From: Oscillospiraceae bacterium
Lineage (GTDB): Bacteria > Bacillota_A > Clostridia > Monoglobales > WRBX01
Assembly: GCA_009784335.1 (NCBI GenBank)
Contig: WRBX01000002.1
Span: forward strand, 1 to 18,186
Length of the DNA stretch: 18,186 bases
Reading direction: 5' to 3'
The position numbers and the translations under genes are program-made. The notes beneath the pieces were generated by a model, which saw only the letters and a list, made by a program, of their open reading frames with translations, ran no database searches and was not told where the DNA came from. Shown piece by piece: positions 7,532 through 14,934 of the stretch. Each line of letters begins with the position of its first letter. Within the stretch, counting starts at the first letter, position 1.

Positions 7532-7549
7532 TTCGCCAGCAGTAGCGAA
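7532..7549 (-). promoter_or_regulatory. Hairpin in the rpsO leader, possible S15 autoregulatory site
   Basis: In the roughly 80-nt leader a stem TTCGC / GCGAA (8-nt loop, extendable by G-T pairs) is followed by a GGCTCGGGTGGAAGG segment. S15 represses its own mRNA through leader structures in several bacteria, so an S15 site is plausible. I cannot fold a specific S15-binding junction with confidence. Confidence 0.3.
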
Positions 7550-7581
7550 AAACCAAGACGAAATATTTACATAACCTAAAT

Positions 7582-7610
7582 ACTATAACAAAAATGTCAA
7601 TTTATGTCAA
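7582..7610 (-). promoter_or_regulatory. Sigma-A promoter of rpsO operon
   Basis: -35 TTGACA (7605-7610), 17-bp spacer, -10 TATAGT (7582-7587). The -35 overlaps the last two codons of the abrB-like gene (TTG ACA TAA). A second TTGACA lies within the spacer. No terminator separates the abrB-like gene from rpsO, so read-through transcription is also possible. Confidence 0.8.
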
Positions 7611-7847
7611 TTTTTTTAAGCTTTGCGAGCATTTTTTGCAAATAACCTTTTCCATATATGTATGCTCAGCTATCTCTGCGCCGCAAAAAACGCAAGTTTT
7701 CTGGTGTTTTTTTAGGATTATTGCATCCTTATCCATAGAAATATCCAGCGCATCTTTTTCATTTATTCCAAGCGCCCGACGAATTTCCATCGGCAGCACA
7801 ATGCGCCCCAGTTCGTCCACCCTACGCGTAAAACCCATATTTCCCAT
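7602..7847 (-). CDS. AbrB/SpoVT-family transcriptional regulator
   Basis: An 81-aa DNA-binding protein. The N-terminal swapped-hairpin domain is typical of AbrB (MGFTRRVDELGRIVLPMEI then RRALGINEKDALDI). After it comes a short C-terminal segment with two Cys pairs (CVFCG and CKKC), a common Clostridia extension that may bind zinc. The start is the ATG at 7847, with a strong GAGAGGAGA SD 4-5 nt upstream. An in-frame start ten codons further upstream lacks an SD and lies near the predicted transcription start. Targets are unknown. It diverges from the SAM methyltransferase with only 93 bp between the start codons, so it could also act on that shared region. Confidence 0.92.
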   Translation of the reverse strand: MGNMGFTRRVDELGRIVLPMEIRRALGINEKDALDISMDKDAIILKKHQKTCVFCGAEIAEHTYMEKVICKKCSQSLKKLT

Positions 7848-7868
7848 GATGTCTCCTCTCATTCTGAT

Positions 7869-7897
7869 ATAATACATTACACTTTGAAAAAAGTAAA
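7869..7897 (-). promoter_or_regulatory. Promoter of the abrB-like gene
   Basis: -35 TTTACT (7892-7897), 17-bp spacer, -10 TATTAT (7869-7874). The predicted start is near 7862, giving a very short leader of about 15 nt that still includes the SD. Confidence 0.65.
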
Positions 7898-7906
7898 GTT
7901 TTTTCT

Positions 7907-7934
7907 TTGACTTTTTTTATTTCATAATTATAAT
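7907..7934 (+). promoter_or_regulatory. Promoter of the SAM methyltransferase, leaderless configuration
   Basis: -35 TTGACT (7907-7912), 16-bp spacer, perfect -10 TATAAT (7929-7934). The ATG begins at 7941, 7 nt after the -10, which is where transcription should start. No SD precedes the ATG. Confidence 0.75.
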
Positions 7935-7940
7935 GGAAAT

Positions 7941-8783
7941 ATGTTTATCTCAGATGAATGGAAAGATTATAATTTAATTGATGCCAACAATGGAAACCGC
8001 CTTGAAAAATGGGGAGATTTTGTTTTGGTTAGGCCAGATCCCTCTGCCTTTTGGAATTTAGATTCTAGTGCCAAATGGCAAAATTATGATGCTATTTATT
8101 TGCGCTCCGGCTCCGGTGGCGGCGAATGGAATTTTAATAAAACACTGCCTGATAAATGGCAGATTAGTTATAAAGATATGAAGTTTTGGGTTAAGCCTAT
8201 GGGGTTTAAGCACACCGGTGTGTTCCCTGAACAAGCAACAAATTGGGATTTTGTTCGTGCAAATCTAAAAAAAGGTGATAAGGTGTTGAATCTATTTGCC
8301 TACACCGGCGGGGCTACTATTGCCGCCGCGCTGGCAGGCGCAGAGATTGTTCATGTCGACGCCTCTAAGGGCATAATTCAAATGGCAAAAGAAAATGCCC
8401 ATATAAATGGGCTAGTAAATCATCCTATTCGTTATATTGTCGATGATTGCGCTAAGTTTGTTGCACGAGAAATCCGCCGCGGTAATAAATATGATGCAAT
8501 AATTATGGATCCGCCATCTTACGGCAGAGGTTCAAACGGCGAGGTTTGGAAAATTGAAGATAGCCTTGCGGATTTATTTCAGCTATGCAAGCAAGTTTTG
8601 AGCGATAACGCCAAATTTGTTTTGATTAATTCTTATACCACCGGCCTTTCAGTAGGTTCAATTTCCGCTCTCGCGCAAATGATATTCGGTGGTGATATCC
8701 AATCTGCCGAACTTGGCTTGCCCGTTCAAACTCGAAGCGCTACCCTTCCCGGCGGTGGCTGTGTTCGTATTCTATTGAATTAG
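7941..8783 (+). CDS. Class I SAM-dependent methyltransferase (RlmI-like, COG1092 type)
   Basis: A 280-aa cytoplasmic methyltransferase, probably acting on rRNA. The N-terminal part (1-90) has WKDYNLIDANNGNRLEKWGD and VLVRPDPSAFW. The Rossmann domain starts near residue 95 (GVFPEQATNWDFVRANL). SAM-binding motif I is VLNLFAYTGGATIAAALAGA (about 115-134), the acidic motif II is VHVDASKG, and motif IV is IIMDPPSYGRG, the DPP-type loop seen in RlmI/RlmK-like enzymes. There is no PUA domain, unlike RlmI. Position and substrate cannot be assigned. It is transcribed alone on the plus strand from a strong promoter that places the transcript start at the ATG. Its TAG overlaps the SLH gene tail-to-tail. 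Confidence 0.9.
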   Translation: MFISDEWKDYNLIDANNGNRLEKWGDFVLVRPDPSAFWNLDSSAKWQNYDAIYLRSGSGGGEWNFNKTLPDKWQISYKDMKFWVKPMGFKHTGVFPEQATNWDFVRANLKKGDKVLNLFAYTGGATIAAALAGAEIVHVDASKGIIQMAKENAHINGLVNHPIRYIVDDCAKFVAREIRRGNKYDAIIMDPPSYGRGSNGEVWKIEDSLADLFQLCKQVLSDNAKFVLINSYTTGLSVGSISALAQMIFGGDIQSAELGLPVQTRSATLPGGGCVRILLN

Positions 8784-10657
8784 GGGAAAATATCTTCCCG
8801 CCAAACAGTATTCCATAATTCTTCATTTTCTAAAATATTTCCGTCATCATCAAAAAGGTTGTCTTCAAAGCAAAATCGAAAACTCTTTATCCAAAACGGA
8901 GGTTGACCAAATATCATTCCATCAAAGTTAAAATAAGCCGGCATGTTTTGCCTATCAAAATCTCTCCATTCCGATATCCTACCGTTTTCAAGCTCAATAC
9001 TAACAAAAACCACTCTATCTGTTTGCTCTATTATTTCAAAATAGTTTTTTACCGAGCCATCCACCAGTTGCCCGTCAGAATAACATCGCCAACTAACATC
9101 TGTAAATGCTTCAACTTGCGGAATATCGCCGGATATAGGCGGTTGTGTTGGCAATTCTGTCGGCACATTAGTCGGAGCACTCGTTGGCTGAACTGTAGGT
9201 GGAGCGGTTGATAACGGCGACGGCATATAAGTTGGCGATGATGTGGGCTGCTCGGTAGCCCCCGGCGCAAGCGTTGGACTCATTGTTGGCAATGGAGTTG
9301 GAACTTGCGTTGGTAGTATAGTTGGCTCTATTGTCGGCATAGCTGTAGGTAATGATGTAGGTATCCCTGTAGGAATTATAGTCGGAATCACCGTTGGCAT
9401 AACTGTAGGCCTTAGTGTAGGTTCAGCGGTAGGCTCTGTCGTCGCCGGTGGCAGAGTTGGTTGTGGTTCAAATGTTGCCGGATTTGGTGTGTTATGATGT
9501 GCATTAGGTGTTGCTGAAGGTAGCAAAGTAGCCCAAGGTTCCATTGTAACAGGATTGGGAGTATTTTGTGGTGGTGCAAAAGTTGGAAATAGACCATTCT
9601 CATCCATATCACTCGGCAACTCAATTTCATTAACATCTGCGTTGCCGTAAACATTTATATCATTCACTGTATCAATGCTCACTCCATCGCAAAAAACCAC
9701 AATATTATAAATGTTACCATAATTAATAATCTTGCATGGCGTCCTTATTTCGATATTGTCAATAACCACATTTGGATAAATCTCGATAACTACATAGTTT
9801 TCATTATCAATAATCATATTCTTAGCGGTTGAGTTGCCCTTTATGGTTATTATTCCTTCATCCATCACCTGAATCGATTCTTTATATCCGCGAATTATCA
9901 AATCCTCCAGCGCGCGCACATTATCTAAAAGAAGATTTCCCTTATTCAGCCCTTCCGAAATAATTAAATTGTTGAAGATATTTGCATTTTGCAATGCAAT
10001 ATTTTTTGTGTTTACAATAGTATATTTCGCATTAAAATTTGTTGTTGTGCTTTGTATTACATGAGTAATTGCGTTTGCCAAAATATGTACAGTTTCCGCT
10101 CGCGTTACTGCTTCTTGGGGGCGAAAAGTGTTATCAGGATATCCATTGACAATTTGTAAATCCTGCAAAGCCGCAACATAGGGATATGCAAAAGGCGCAA
10201 TATCATCATTATCGTCAAAATCTAATAGATTATCCATAGGAGAAATTCCAAGAATCCTGCAAATAAAAATAGTCATTTCTTGCCTGGAAATACTATCTGC
10301 GGGGCGAACTGTTCCGCCCTCATCACCCATAAAAATCTTTGCCTTGCGCGCTTGAATAATGCTCTCAGTGAACCAAGTGCCTATTGGCAAATCCGTGAAA
10401 TATGTATTGTAATAAGCATTTACATCGGGATAATTCATAATCCGCGAAAGGATAACTGCAAACTCAGCGCGGTTTATTTCATTTTCCGGATTGAAATTTC
10501 CAAATTCATCACCTTTGAAAAATCCTTGCTTCGTCCAATCAATTATGTCTTGCTCTGCCCAATGCCCCTCTATATCTGCAAAATATGTATCCGCATGGAC
10601 TACAAATGGGCAAATCAAAATTGCAAAGCTAAGCAATAGCGCAAAAAACCTTTTCAA
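8780..10657 (-). CDS. SLH-domain surface protein with Pro/Thr-rich linker
   Basis: A secreted, wall-anchored protein of about 625 aa. It has a signal peptide (KRFFALLLSFAILICPFVVHA) and three S-layer-homology repeats (about 25-75, 85-137 and 145-200; FADIEGHWAEQDII, YFTDLPIGTWFTESI, IAPFAYPYVAALQDLQIVNG). A beta-helix-like segment follows (about 212-350, short Asn/Ile-rich rungs such as NLIISEGLNKGNLLLDNV). Next comes a Pro-Thr linker of about 150 residues (358-510) built on PTxxPT triplets, then a C-terminal domain of about 110 aa that I do not recognise. SLH repeats bind pyruvylated wall polymers. I chose TTG at 10657 because AAGGAG lies 8 nt upstream; the GTG at 10666 overlaps that SD. The function of the exposed domain is unknown. 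Confidence 0.9.
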   Translation of the reverse strand: MKRFFALLLSFAILICPFVVHADTYFADIEGHWAEQDIIDWTKQGFFKGDEFGNFNPENEINRAEFAVILSRIMNYPDVNAYYNTYFTDLPIGTWFTESIIQARKAKIFMGDEGGTVRPADSISRQEMTIFICRILGISPMDNLLDFDDNDDIAPFAYPYVAALQDLQIVNGYPDNTFRPQEAVTRAETVHILANAITHVIQSTTTNFNAKYTIVNTKNIALQNANIFNNLIISEGLNKGNLLLDNVRALEDLIIRGYKESIQVMDEGIITIKGNSTAKNMIIDNENYVVIEIYPNVVIDNIEIRTPCKIINYGNIYNIVVFCDGVSIDTVNDINVYGNADVNEIELPSDMDENGLFPTFAPPQNTPNPVTMEPWATLLPSATPNAHHNTPNPATFEPQPTLPPATTEPTAEPTLRPTVMPTVIPTIIPTGIPTSLPTAMPTIEPTILPTQVPTPLPTMSPTLAPGATEQPTSSPTYMPSPLSTAPPTVQPTSAPTNVPTELPTQPPISGDIPQVEAFTDVSWRCYSDGQLVDGSVKNYFEIIEQTDRVVFVSIELENGRISEWRDFDRQNMPAYFNFDGMIFGQPPFWIKSFRFCFEDNLFDDDGNILENEELWNTVWREDIFP

Positions 10658-10680
10658 ATTAACCACTCCTTATCATACTT

Positions 10681-10710
10681 AACATAATAAAGTGAACCGA
10701 AATTAGTCAA
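10681..10710 (-). promoter_or_regulatory. Possible promoter of the SLH gene
   Basis: -35 TTGACT (10705-10710). For the -10, either TATTAT (10684-10689, short 15-bp spacer) or TATGTT (10681-10686, 18-bp spacer). Neither pairing is ideal, but nothing better lies upstream of the SD. Confidence 0.45.
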
Positions 10711-10725
10711 GAATTTTCAAGCAAT

Positions 10726-10750
10726 AAAAAAAAGGCCAATGCTTCGCCAA
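10726..10750 (-). terminator. Possible weak terminator after mtnN
   Basis: On the minus strand GGCGAAGCATTGGCC is followed by eight T. The possible stem (GGC/GCC) is only 3 bp, and ATTGGC occurs as a direct repeat rather than an inverted one. The T-tract and position after mtnN fit a terminator, but the hairpin is poor. Confidence 0.3.
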
Positions 10751-10772
10751 TTAAATTATGTAGCTTAATATA

Positions 10773-11471
10773 CTACATTTTCTTCATTACGCCCATTGTA
10801 AATTTTTGAATTACTAGCCCCATATTTTTTTCATATTCTCGCCCGGCTATCTCATTATTGGAAATAATTCTTATGCCAAGGCATGGAACATCAAATTTAT
10901 TGCAAACAGCATATGTCCCAAAACCCTCCATTTCCTCACATAATGTGCCATATTTTTCATGAAGCCAATTTATTCTGTCTGCCTCTCTATTCCAAAAATC
11001 TCCGCTACCGATAGGTCCGAAATAAACTTTTCCTTTACTATATTTAACATCTTTTGCAAGTTCAATTAAACGCTTATCGCCGTAAGCCTCATTTCTCTCT
11101 ACCCAATCGGAAGCTTCCCAATCCAAAGGCTGCGAGCCCTCCCCCTCCGCCCTAAAAGGAGTTTCAAAAGAATTAGCATTAATAACTTTCTCGCCGATTA
11201 CTATATCTCCAATATGTATATCCAACCTATGTGCCCCGGCTATGCCTTGGTTTATGACAGCCGACGGCTCAAATTCAATAATTCCGATAGTAGTTGCCAT
11301 TGCTGCCGGCACAATCCCAATCCCCGTTCGGGAAATAATCACAGGCTTATCATGAATAAATCCTTTATAAAAGTTGCCGCCACCAATAGAAATTTCTTCC
11401 CTATTAGATAGGTTTTCAAGCAATACTTTTATCTCAATCTCCATTGCCCCTTGTATCAAAATTGGCTTCAT
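10773..11471 (-). CDS. mtnN: 5'-methylthioadenosine/S-adenosylhomocysteine nucleosidase family protein
   Basis: A 232-aa cytoplasmic PNP/UDP-type nucleosidase. Family members cleave adenine from S-adenosylhomocysteine and methylthioadenosine. Visible motifs are IQGAMEIEI at the N-terminus (Glu13 aligns with the catalytic Glu of the GAMEEE motif), SRTGIGIVPAAMATT, NQGIAGA and CEEMEG (Glu182, ribose-binding). The catalytic Asp of the usual SD motif appears as Asn (IISNNEIAG, about 205), so activity should be tested. Its start overlaps luxS by 38 nt, with AAAGGA about 9 nt upstream of the ATG. The pairing with luxS is biochemically sensible, since the S-ribosylhomocysteine product is the LuxS substrate. 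It is the last gene of the long infC-topA unit. Confidence 0.88.
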   Translation of the reverse strand: MKPILIQGAMEIEIKVLLENLSNREEISIGGGNFYKGFIHDKPVIISRTGIGIVPAAMATTIGIIEFEPSAVINQGIAGAHRLDIHIGDIVIGEKVINANSFETPFRAEGEGSQPLDWEASDWVERNEAYGDKRLIELAKDVKYSKGKVYFGPIGSGDFWNREADRINWLHEKYGTLCEEMEGFGTYAVCNKFDVPCLGIRIISNNEIAGREYEKNMGLVIQKFTMGVMKKM

Positions 11472-11919
11472 AATCCAAATCCTTTATTATGATGTCTTTT
11501 ATCATCTCATAGTATTTCTCACATTCAATTTTTGAAATTCCCACATCTAAGTTTCTAAAATTTCCACATTCAATTTCGCTCGCTCCCGGCATCTCCCCTT
11601 CATAGTTAATAATGTTTTTCAATATTTCTTTAATAGTTTTAATAGTTTCTTCATGTTCACTATCGCGTACCAAAAGATAAAAACCTGTTTGGCAACCCAT
11701 TGGTCCAAAATAAATTATTCTATTTCCAATTTCCGAATTTCTAATAAATGTAGCAAACAAATGCTCGGTCGAATGTAACTCACTATTGGTCATTAAATCT
11801 TCTATATTTGGCCGTCGAAATCTCATATCATAGGTTGTCACATCTCCGTCAATCCGGGAAATATAAAGCCCCGGCTTCAATTTTCTGTGGTCAACTTCAA
11901 AGCTGGATATTCCTTTCAA
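11434..11919 (-). CDS. luxS: S-ribosylhomocysteine lyase LuxS
   Basis: This enzyme splits S-ribosylhomocysteine to homocysteine and DPD, the precursor of autoinducer 2. At 161 aa from the chosen start it fits the family size of about 155-160. Metal and catalytic residues are all present: HSTEH (His49, Glu52, His53), GPMGCQTGFYLL (Cys76) and ECGNFRNLD (Cys118). The N-terminal SFEVDHRKLKPGLYISR is characteristic. The start is TTG at 11919, with AAGGAG 10 nt upstream, embedded in the last codons of topA. Only one base separates the topA stop from this TTG, so translational coupling is likely. In-frame ATGs further upstream lie inside topA and would add a non-conserved extension. It precedes mtnN with overlap. 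Confidence 0.96.
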   Translation of the reverse strand: MKGISSFEVDHRKLKPGLYISRIDGDVTTYDMRFRRPNIEDLMTNSELHSTEHLFATFIRNSEIGNRIIYFGPMGCQTGFYLLVRDSEHEETIKTIKEILKNIINYEGEMPGASEIECGNFRNLDVGISKIECEKYYEMIKDIIIKDLDYEANFDTRGNGD

Positions 11920-11920
11920 A

Positions 11921-13942
11921 TTATTGGCACTCCTTATTAGCGCAAACTTCCACTTCATTCCCGCCACGCATTTTCTTCTTAATAATCACACCGCTACACT
12001 TTTTGCATTTAGCACCGGTCGGCAAATCCCAGCTAATAAATTCACATCCGCCTTTTCCCTCTCCGCGATTTTTCTCACAAGAATAATAGATTCTGCCTTT
12101 TTTTGTCTTCCTAATCAAAACTCTAGCCGAGCAATCCGGACAGTTCACCCCTGCCTCCACCACTATCGGTTTAGCATTCTTACAATCAGGAAAACCGGGG
12201 CAAGCTAAAAACTTCCCAAATCGCCCTTGCTTAATAACCATCAATTTGCCACATAAATCACATTCAACATCGCTCACTTCATCTTTTATCTCAATCTTGC
12301 TAATCTCTTCCTCTGCTTTTTTTAGGTCATTCTCAAATGATGGATAAAACTCTTCTAAAACTTGCGTCCACTTCCGCTCTCCTTCAGCAACGCTATCAAG
12401 TTTCTCCTCAATCCCGGCAGTGAATTTTACATTTACAATATCTTTAAAATACTCCTCCATCAAATCATTCACCAGCACTCCAAGCTCTGTAGGAATCAAA
12501 GTTTTTTTATCACGAGTGATATATCCTCTTGTAGTTATTGTAGTTATTGTTGGAGCATAAGTTGATGGCCTGCCGATTCCCTCCTCTTCTAAAGTTTTAA
12601 TCAAGGTCGCTTCTGTATAATATGGAGGCGGATTTGTGAAGTGTTGCTCGGGCGATATTTTTTCAAGCCTAAGTATTTGCCCTTCTCTAAGTTCGGGCAA
12701 ATAGCTATCCTTTTTTTCCTCATCATCAGTTCCGGGCGTATAAATTTTCATAAACCCTGCAAACTTTATCTTCTGCCCGCTTGCCTTGAAAACATAATCG
12801 CCAACATTGATAATCGCACTCACCGCATCATAAAGCGCAATTTCCATTTGCGACGCAACAAATCTCTCCCAAATTAAACGGTAAAGTTTTGCAGCCGCAG
12901 CATCCATGCCAAGCTCCGAATGCAATTTATTGACATCTGTGGGTCTAATCGCTTCATGTGCATCTTGCACATTCTTGCCGGATTTAAAAATTCTGGGCAG
13001 CTCAGGTAAAAACTCCTTGCCATATCGCTCGCCAATAAATGAGCGAACCGAACTCATAGCCTCGTTAGAAATTCTAAGGCTATCGGTTCTCATATAAGTA
13101 ATAAGCCCTGCTTCATAAAGTTGTTGTGCCACACCCATTGTCTTGCGAGATTGGAAATTGAGCTTTCTCGATGCCTCTTGTTGCAAAGTCGAAGTGGTAA
13201 ACGGCGGTGCAGGATTGCGCTTTTTCTCACTTTTTTTAACCTCGCCCACCATCCATTTTTGACTATCAATTCCAGCTAAAATCTTATCAACTTCTTCCTT
13301 TGATTTAAGTTCAATCTTCTCATCATTTCCGTAAAAACTTGCCTCAAATTTTTCTGCAAAGCTCGCATCAATGCTCCAATACTCTTCGGGAATAAATGCA
13401 TCTATCTCTTTTTGCCTGCGAACAATCAAAGCAGTTGCCACGCTCTGCACTCGGCCTCCCGAAAGCCCCTTCTTCACTTTTCGCCATAAGAGTGGGCTGA
13501 TTTGATAACCCACAACTCTATCCAAAATTCGCCTCGCTTGCTGCGCATCAACGAGCTGCATATTAATCTTTCGACCATTACTAATCGCTTCTTTAATTGC
13601 AGGTTTCGTTATCTCGTTAAAAGCAACTCTTGCATATTTGCCTTCCTCTAAATTCAAAATATGCGATAAATGCCAAGAAATCGCCTCACCTTCACGGTCA
13701 GGGTCAGTCGCCAGATAAACCTTATTTGCATCTTTAGCAAGCTTTTTAAGTTTTCTAATTAAGTCACCTTTACCGCGAACATTAATATAATCCGGTTTGA
13801 ATCCATCTCGAATCTCCACACCAATTCGCGACTTCGGCAAATCCCTAAGGTGGCCCATCGAAGCTTCAACCTTATAATTGCTCCCAAGATAACTCTTAAT
13901 CTTTTTCGCCTTTGCCGGCGATTCCACAATAACTAAATTCAT
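11921..13942 (-). CDS. topA: DNA topoisomerase I (type IA)
   Basis: Relaxes negative supercoils by single-strand passage. At 673 aa it has a Toprim domain (VIVESPAKAKKI with Glu7; DPDREGEAISWHL at about 80-92), the type IA gate region with catalytic Tyr283 in GLITYMRTDSLR, and KTLEEEGIGRPSTYAPTI. Three C-terminal Cys4 zinc motifs follow: CDLCG-CPGFPDC (561-587), CPDC-CEKN-GGC (601-633) and CKKC-CANKEC (646-672). The ATG at 13942 has AGGAGA 5 nt upstream. It is 8 nt downstream of dprA, a common Firmicutes pairing. Its last codons contain the ribosome binding site of luxS. Confidence 0.98.
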   Translation of the reverse strand: MNLVIVESPAKAKKIKSYLGSNYKVEASMGHLRDLPKSRIGVEIRDGFKPDYINVRGKGDLIRKLKKLAKDANKVYLATDPDREGEAISWHLSHILNLEEGKYARVAFNEITKPAIKEAISNGRKINMQLVDAQQARRILDRVVGYQISPLLWRKVKKGLSGGRVQSVATALIVRRQKEIDAFIPEEYWSIDASFAEKFEASFYGNDEKIELKSKEEVDKILAGIDSQKWMVGEVKKSEKKRNPAPPFTTSTLQQEASRKLNFQSRKTMGVAQQLYEAGLITYMRTDSLRISNEAMSSVRSFIGERYGKEFLPELPRIFKSGKNVQDAHEAIRPTDVNKLHSELGMDAAAAKLYRLIWERFVASQMEIALYDAVSAIINVGDYVFKASGQKIKFAGFMKIYTPGTDDEEKKDSYLPELREGQILRLEKISPEQHFTNPPPYYTEATLIKTLEEEGIGRPSTYAPTITTITTRGYITRDKKTLIPTELGVLVNDLMEEYFKDIVNVKFTAGIEEKLDSVAEGERKWTQVLEEFYPSFENDLKKAEEEISKIEIKDEVSDVECDLCGKLMVIKQGRFGKFLACPGFPDCKNAKPIVVEAGVNCPDCSARVLIRKTKKGRIYYSCEKNRGEGKGGCEFISWDLPTGAKCKKCSGVIIKKKMRGGNEVEVCANKECQ

Positions 13943-13950
13943 GTCTTCTC

Positions 13951-14934
13951 CTATGCTAATATGTATGTCTTATTTGATAAGCTTTTTATCTTCCCATTTA
14001 GCTCTAGTTCTAATAGTTTATTATTAATCTCACTACTAGTTAGCCTAGTTTTCTGAATAAGCTGCTCAATTCCTATTGCTTCACTCGGATGAAAATACAT
14101 AACAAAACCTTCTGCATTTTCATCATCAACTTCTAACTCCTCGCTGCTAATTTCTAATTCATCTAAGATATCTTTGGCGCAAGTTACAAATTGTGCACCC
14201 TTTTTAATTAGTATAATATTTCCACGCCCGGCATTATTATCAAGATTAGTTGGAATAGTCCACACAGGCAAACCTTGTTTTTGCGCAGCACTAACTGTTG
14301 AAAAAGTTCCGCTTTTTTCGGCGCACTCGATTACCAAAACGCCTTTTGATAGCCCGCTCACGATTTGATTTCTTGAAGGAAACTGCGAAGGAATCGGCGC
14401 CGTGCCTAGTGGGAAAGGCGAAATCACAAGCCCATTTTTCTCTATTATCTTTTTCAACTCTTCATTTTCCGGCGGATAACAAATATCAACGCCGCAGCCC
14501 AGCACCGCAATGGTCTTGCCATTTGCCGTTAGCGCGCCTTTATGCGCCGCCGAATCAATCCCGCGCGCCATGCCGGAAACAATCACAAGCCCTGCCTTTG
14601 CAAGCTCATATGCAAACTTTTCCGCTTGATTATTCCCATAAATCGAGGGTTTTCTGCCGCCAACTATAGCAATCGCAGGCCTATTCAAAAGTGAAATATC
14701 GCCTATGCAATATAGCTCATTTACATTTTTAATGCCTTTCGGAAAAAACGAATCACCTTTTGAAATTATTGTAACACCATTTTCCGTTAACCTAGTCGGC
14801 AAAACGCTCTCTTGCTTGAGGGCAGGCTCGCAAAAATCTTCACTCCCCTTATGAATAATTATCTTGCTCAAATCAATATCCAAGATTCTTTCGTCTCCAT
14901 TCAAAACACGCAATTCCGGCCGCCATCGCAGCAT
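13951..14934 (-). CDS. dprA: DNA processing protein DprA (Smf)
   Basis: A single-strand DNA binding protein that loads RecA onto incoming DNA in transformation; it is also kept in many non-competent species. The Rossmann-type core runs about 55-260, with AIVGGRKPSIYG, VSGMARGIDSAAHKGAL, CYPPENEEL, FPSRNQIVSGLSKGVLVIE and SGTFSTVSAAQKQG. A winged-helix-like tail ends NNKLLELELNGKIKSLSNKT. The N-terminal region is short (about 45 aa before the core) compared with the usual SAM-like domain. The start is uncertain. The ATG at 14934 overlaps the upstream methyltransferase gene by 62 nt and has only a weak GCGAGAG. In-frame TTGs at 14883 (GGAG 11 nt upstream) and 14871 are alternatives that would keep the core intact. 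Confidence 0.93.
   Translation of the reverse strand: MLRWRPELRVLNGDERILDIDLSKIIIHKGSEDFCEPALKQESVLPTRLTENGVTIISKGDSFFPKGIKNVNELYCIGDISLLNRPAIAIVGGRKPSIYGNNQAEKFAYELAKAGLVIVSGMARGIDSAAHKGALTANGKTIAVLGCGVDICYPPENEELKKIIEKNGLVISPFPLGTAPIPSQFPSRNQIVSGLSKGVLVIECAEKSGTFSTVSAAQKQGLPVWTIPTNLDNNAGRGNIILIKKGAQFVTCAKDILDELEISSEELEVDDENAEGFVMYFHPSEAIGIEQLIQKTRLTSSEINNKLLELELNGKIKSLSNKTYILA

Noticed and set aside
9243..9497. Plus-strand open frame rich in Val-Gly repeats opposite the SLH gene
   Set aside because: It is the antisense image of the Pro-Thr linker codons; it has no SD, and the minus-strand protein is clearly real.
10664..10666. GTG as start of the SLH protein
   Set aside because: It overlaps the AAGGAG SD. 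The TTG at 10657 is correctly spaced and yields a clean signal peptide.
10750..10775. TGTAG/CTACA hairpin over the mtnN stop codon
   Set aside because: Only 5 bp with an AT-rich loop and no adjacent T-tract; probably chance.
11920..11967. ATG starts for luxS inside topA
   Set aside because: They would add about 16 non-conserved residues with no SD and overlap topA. The TTG with AAGGAG fits the family N-terminus.
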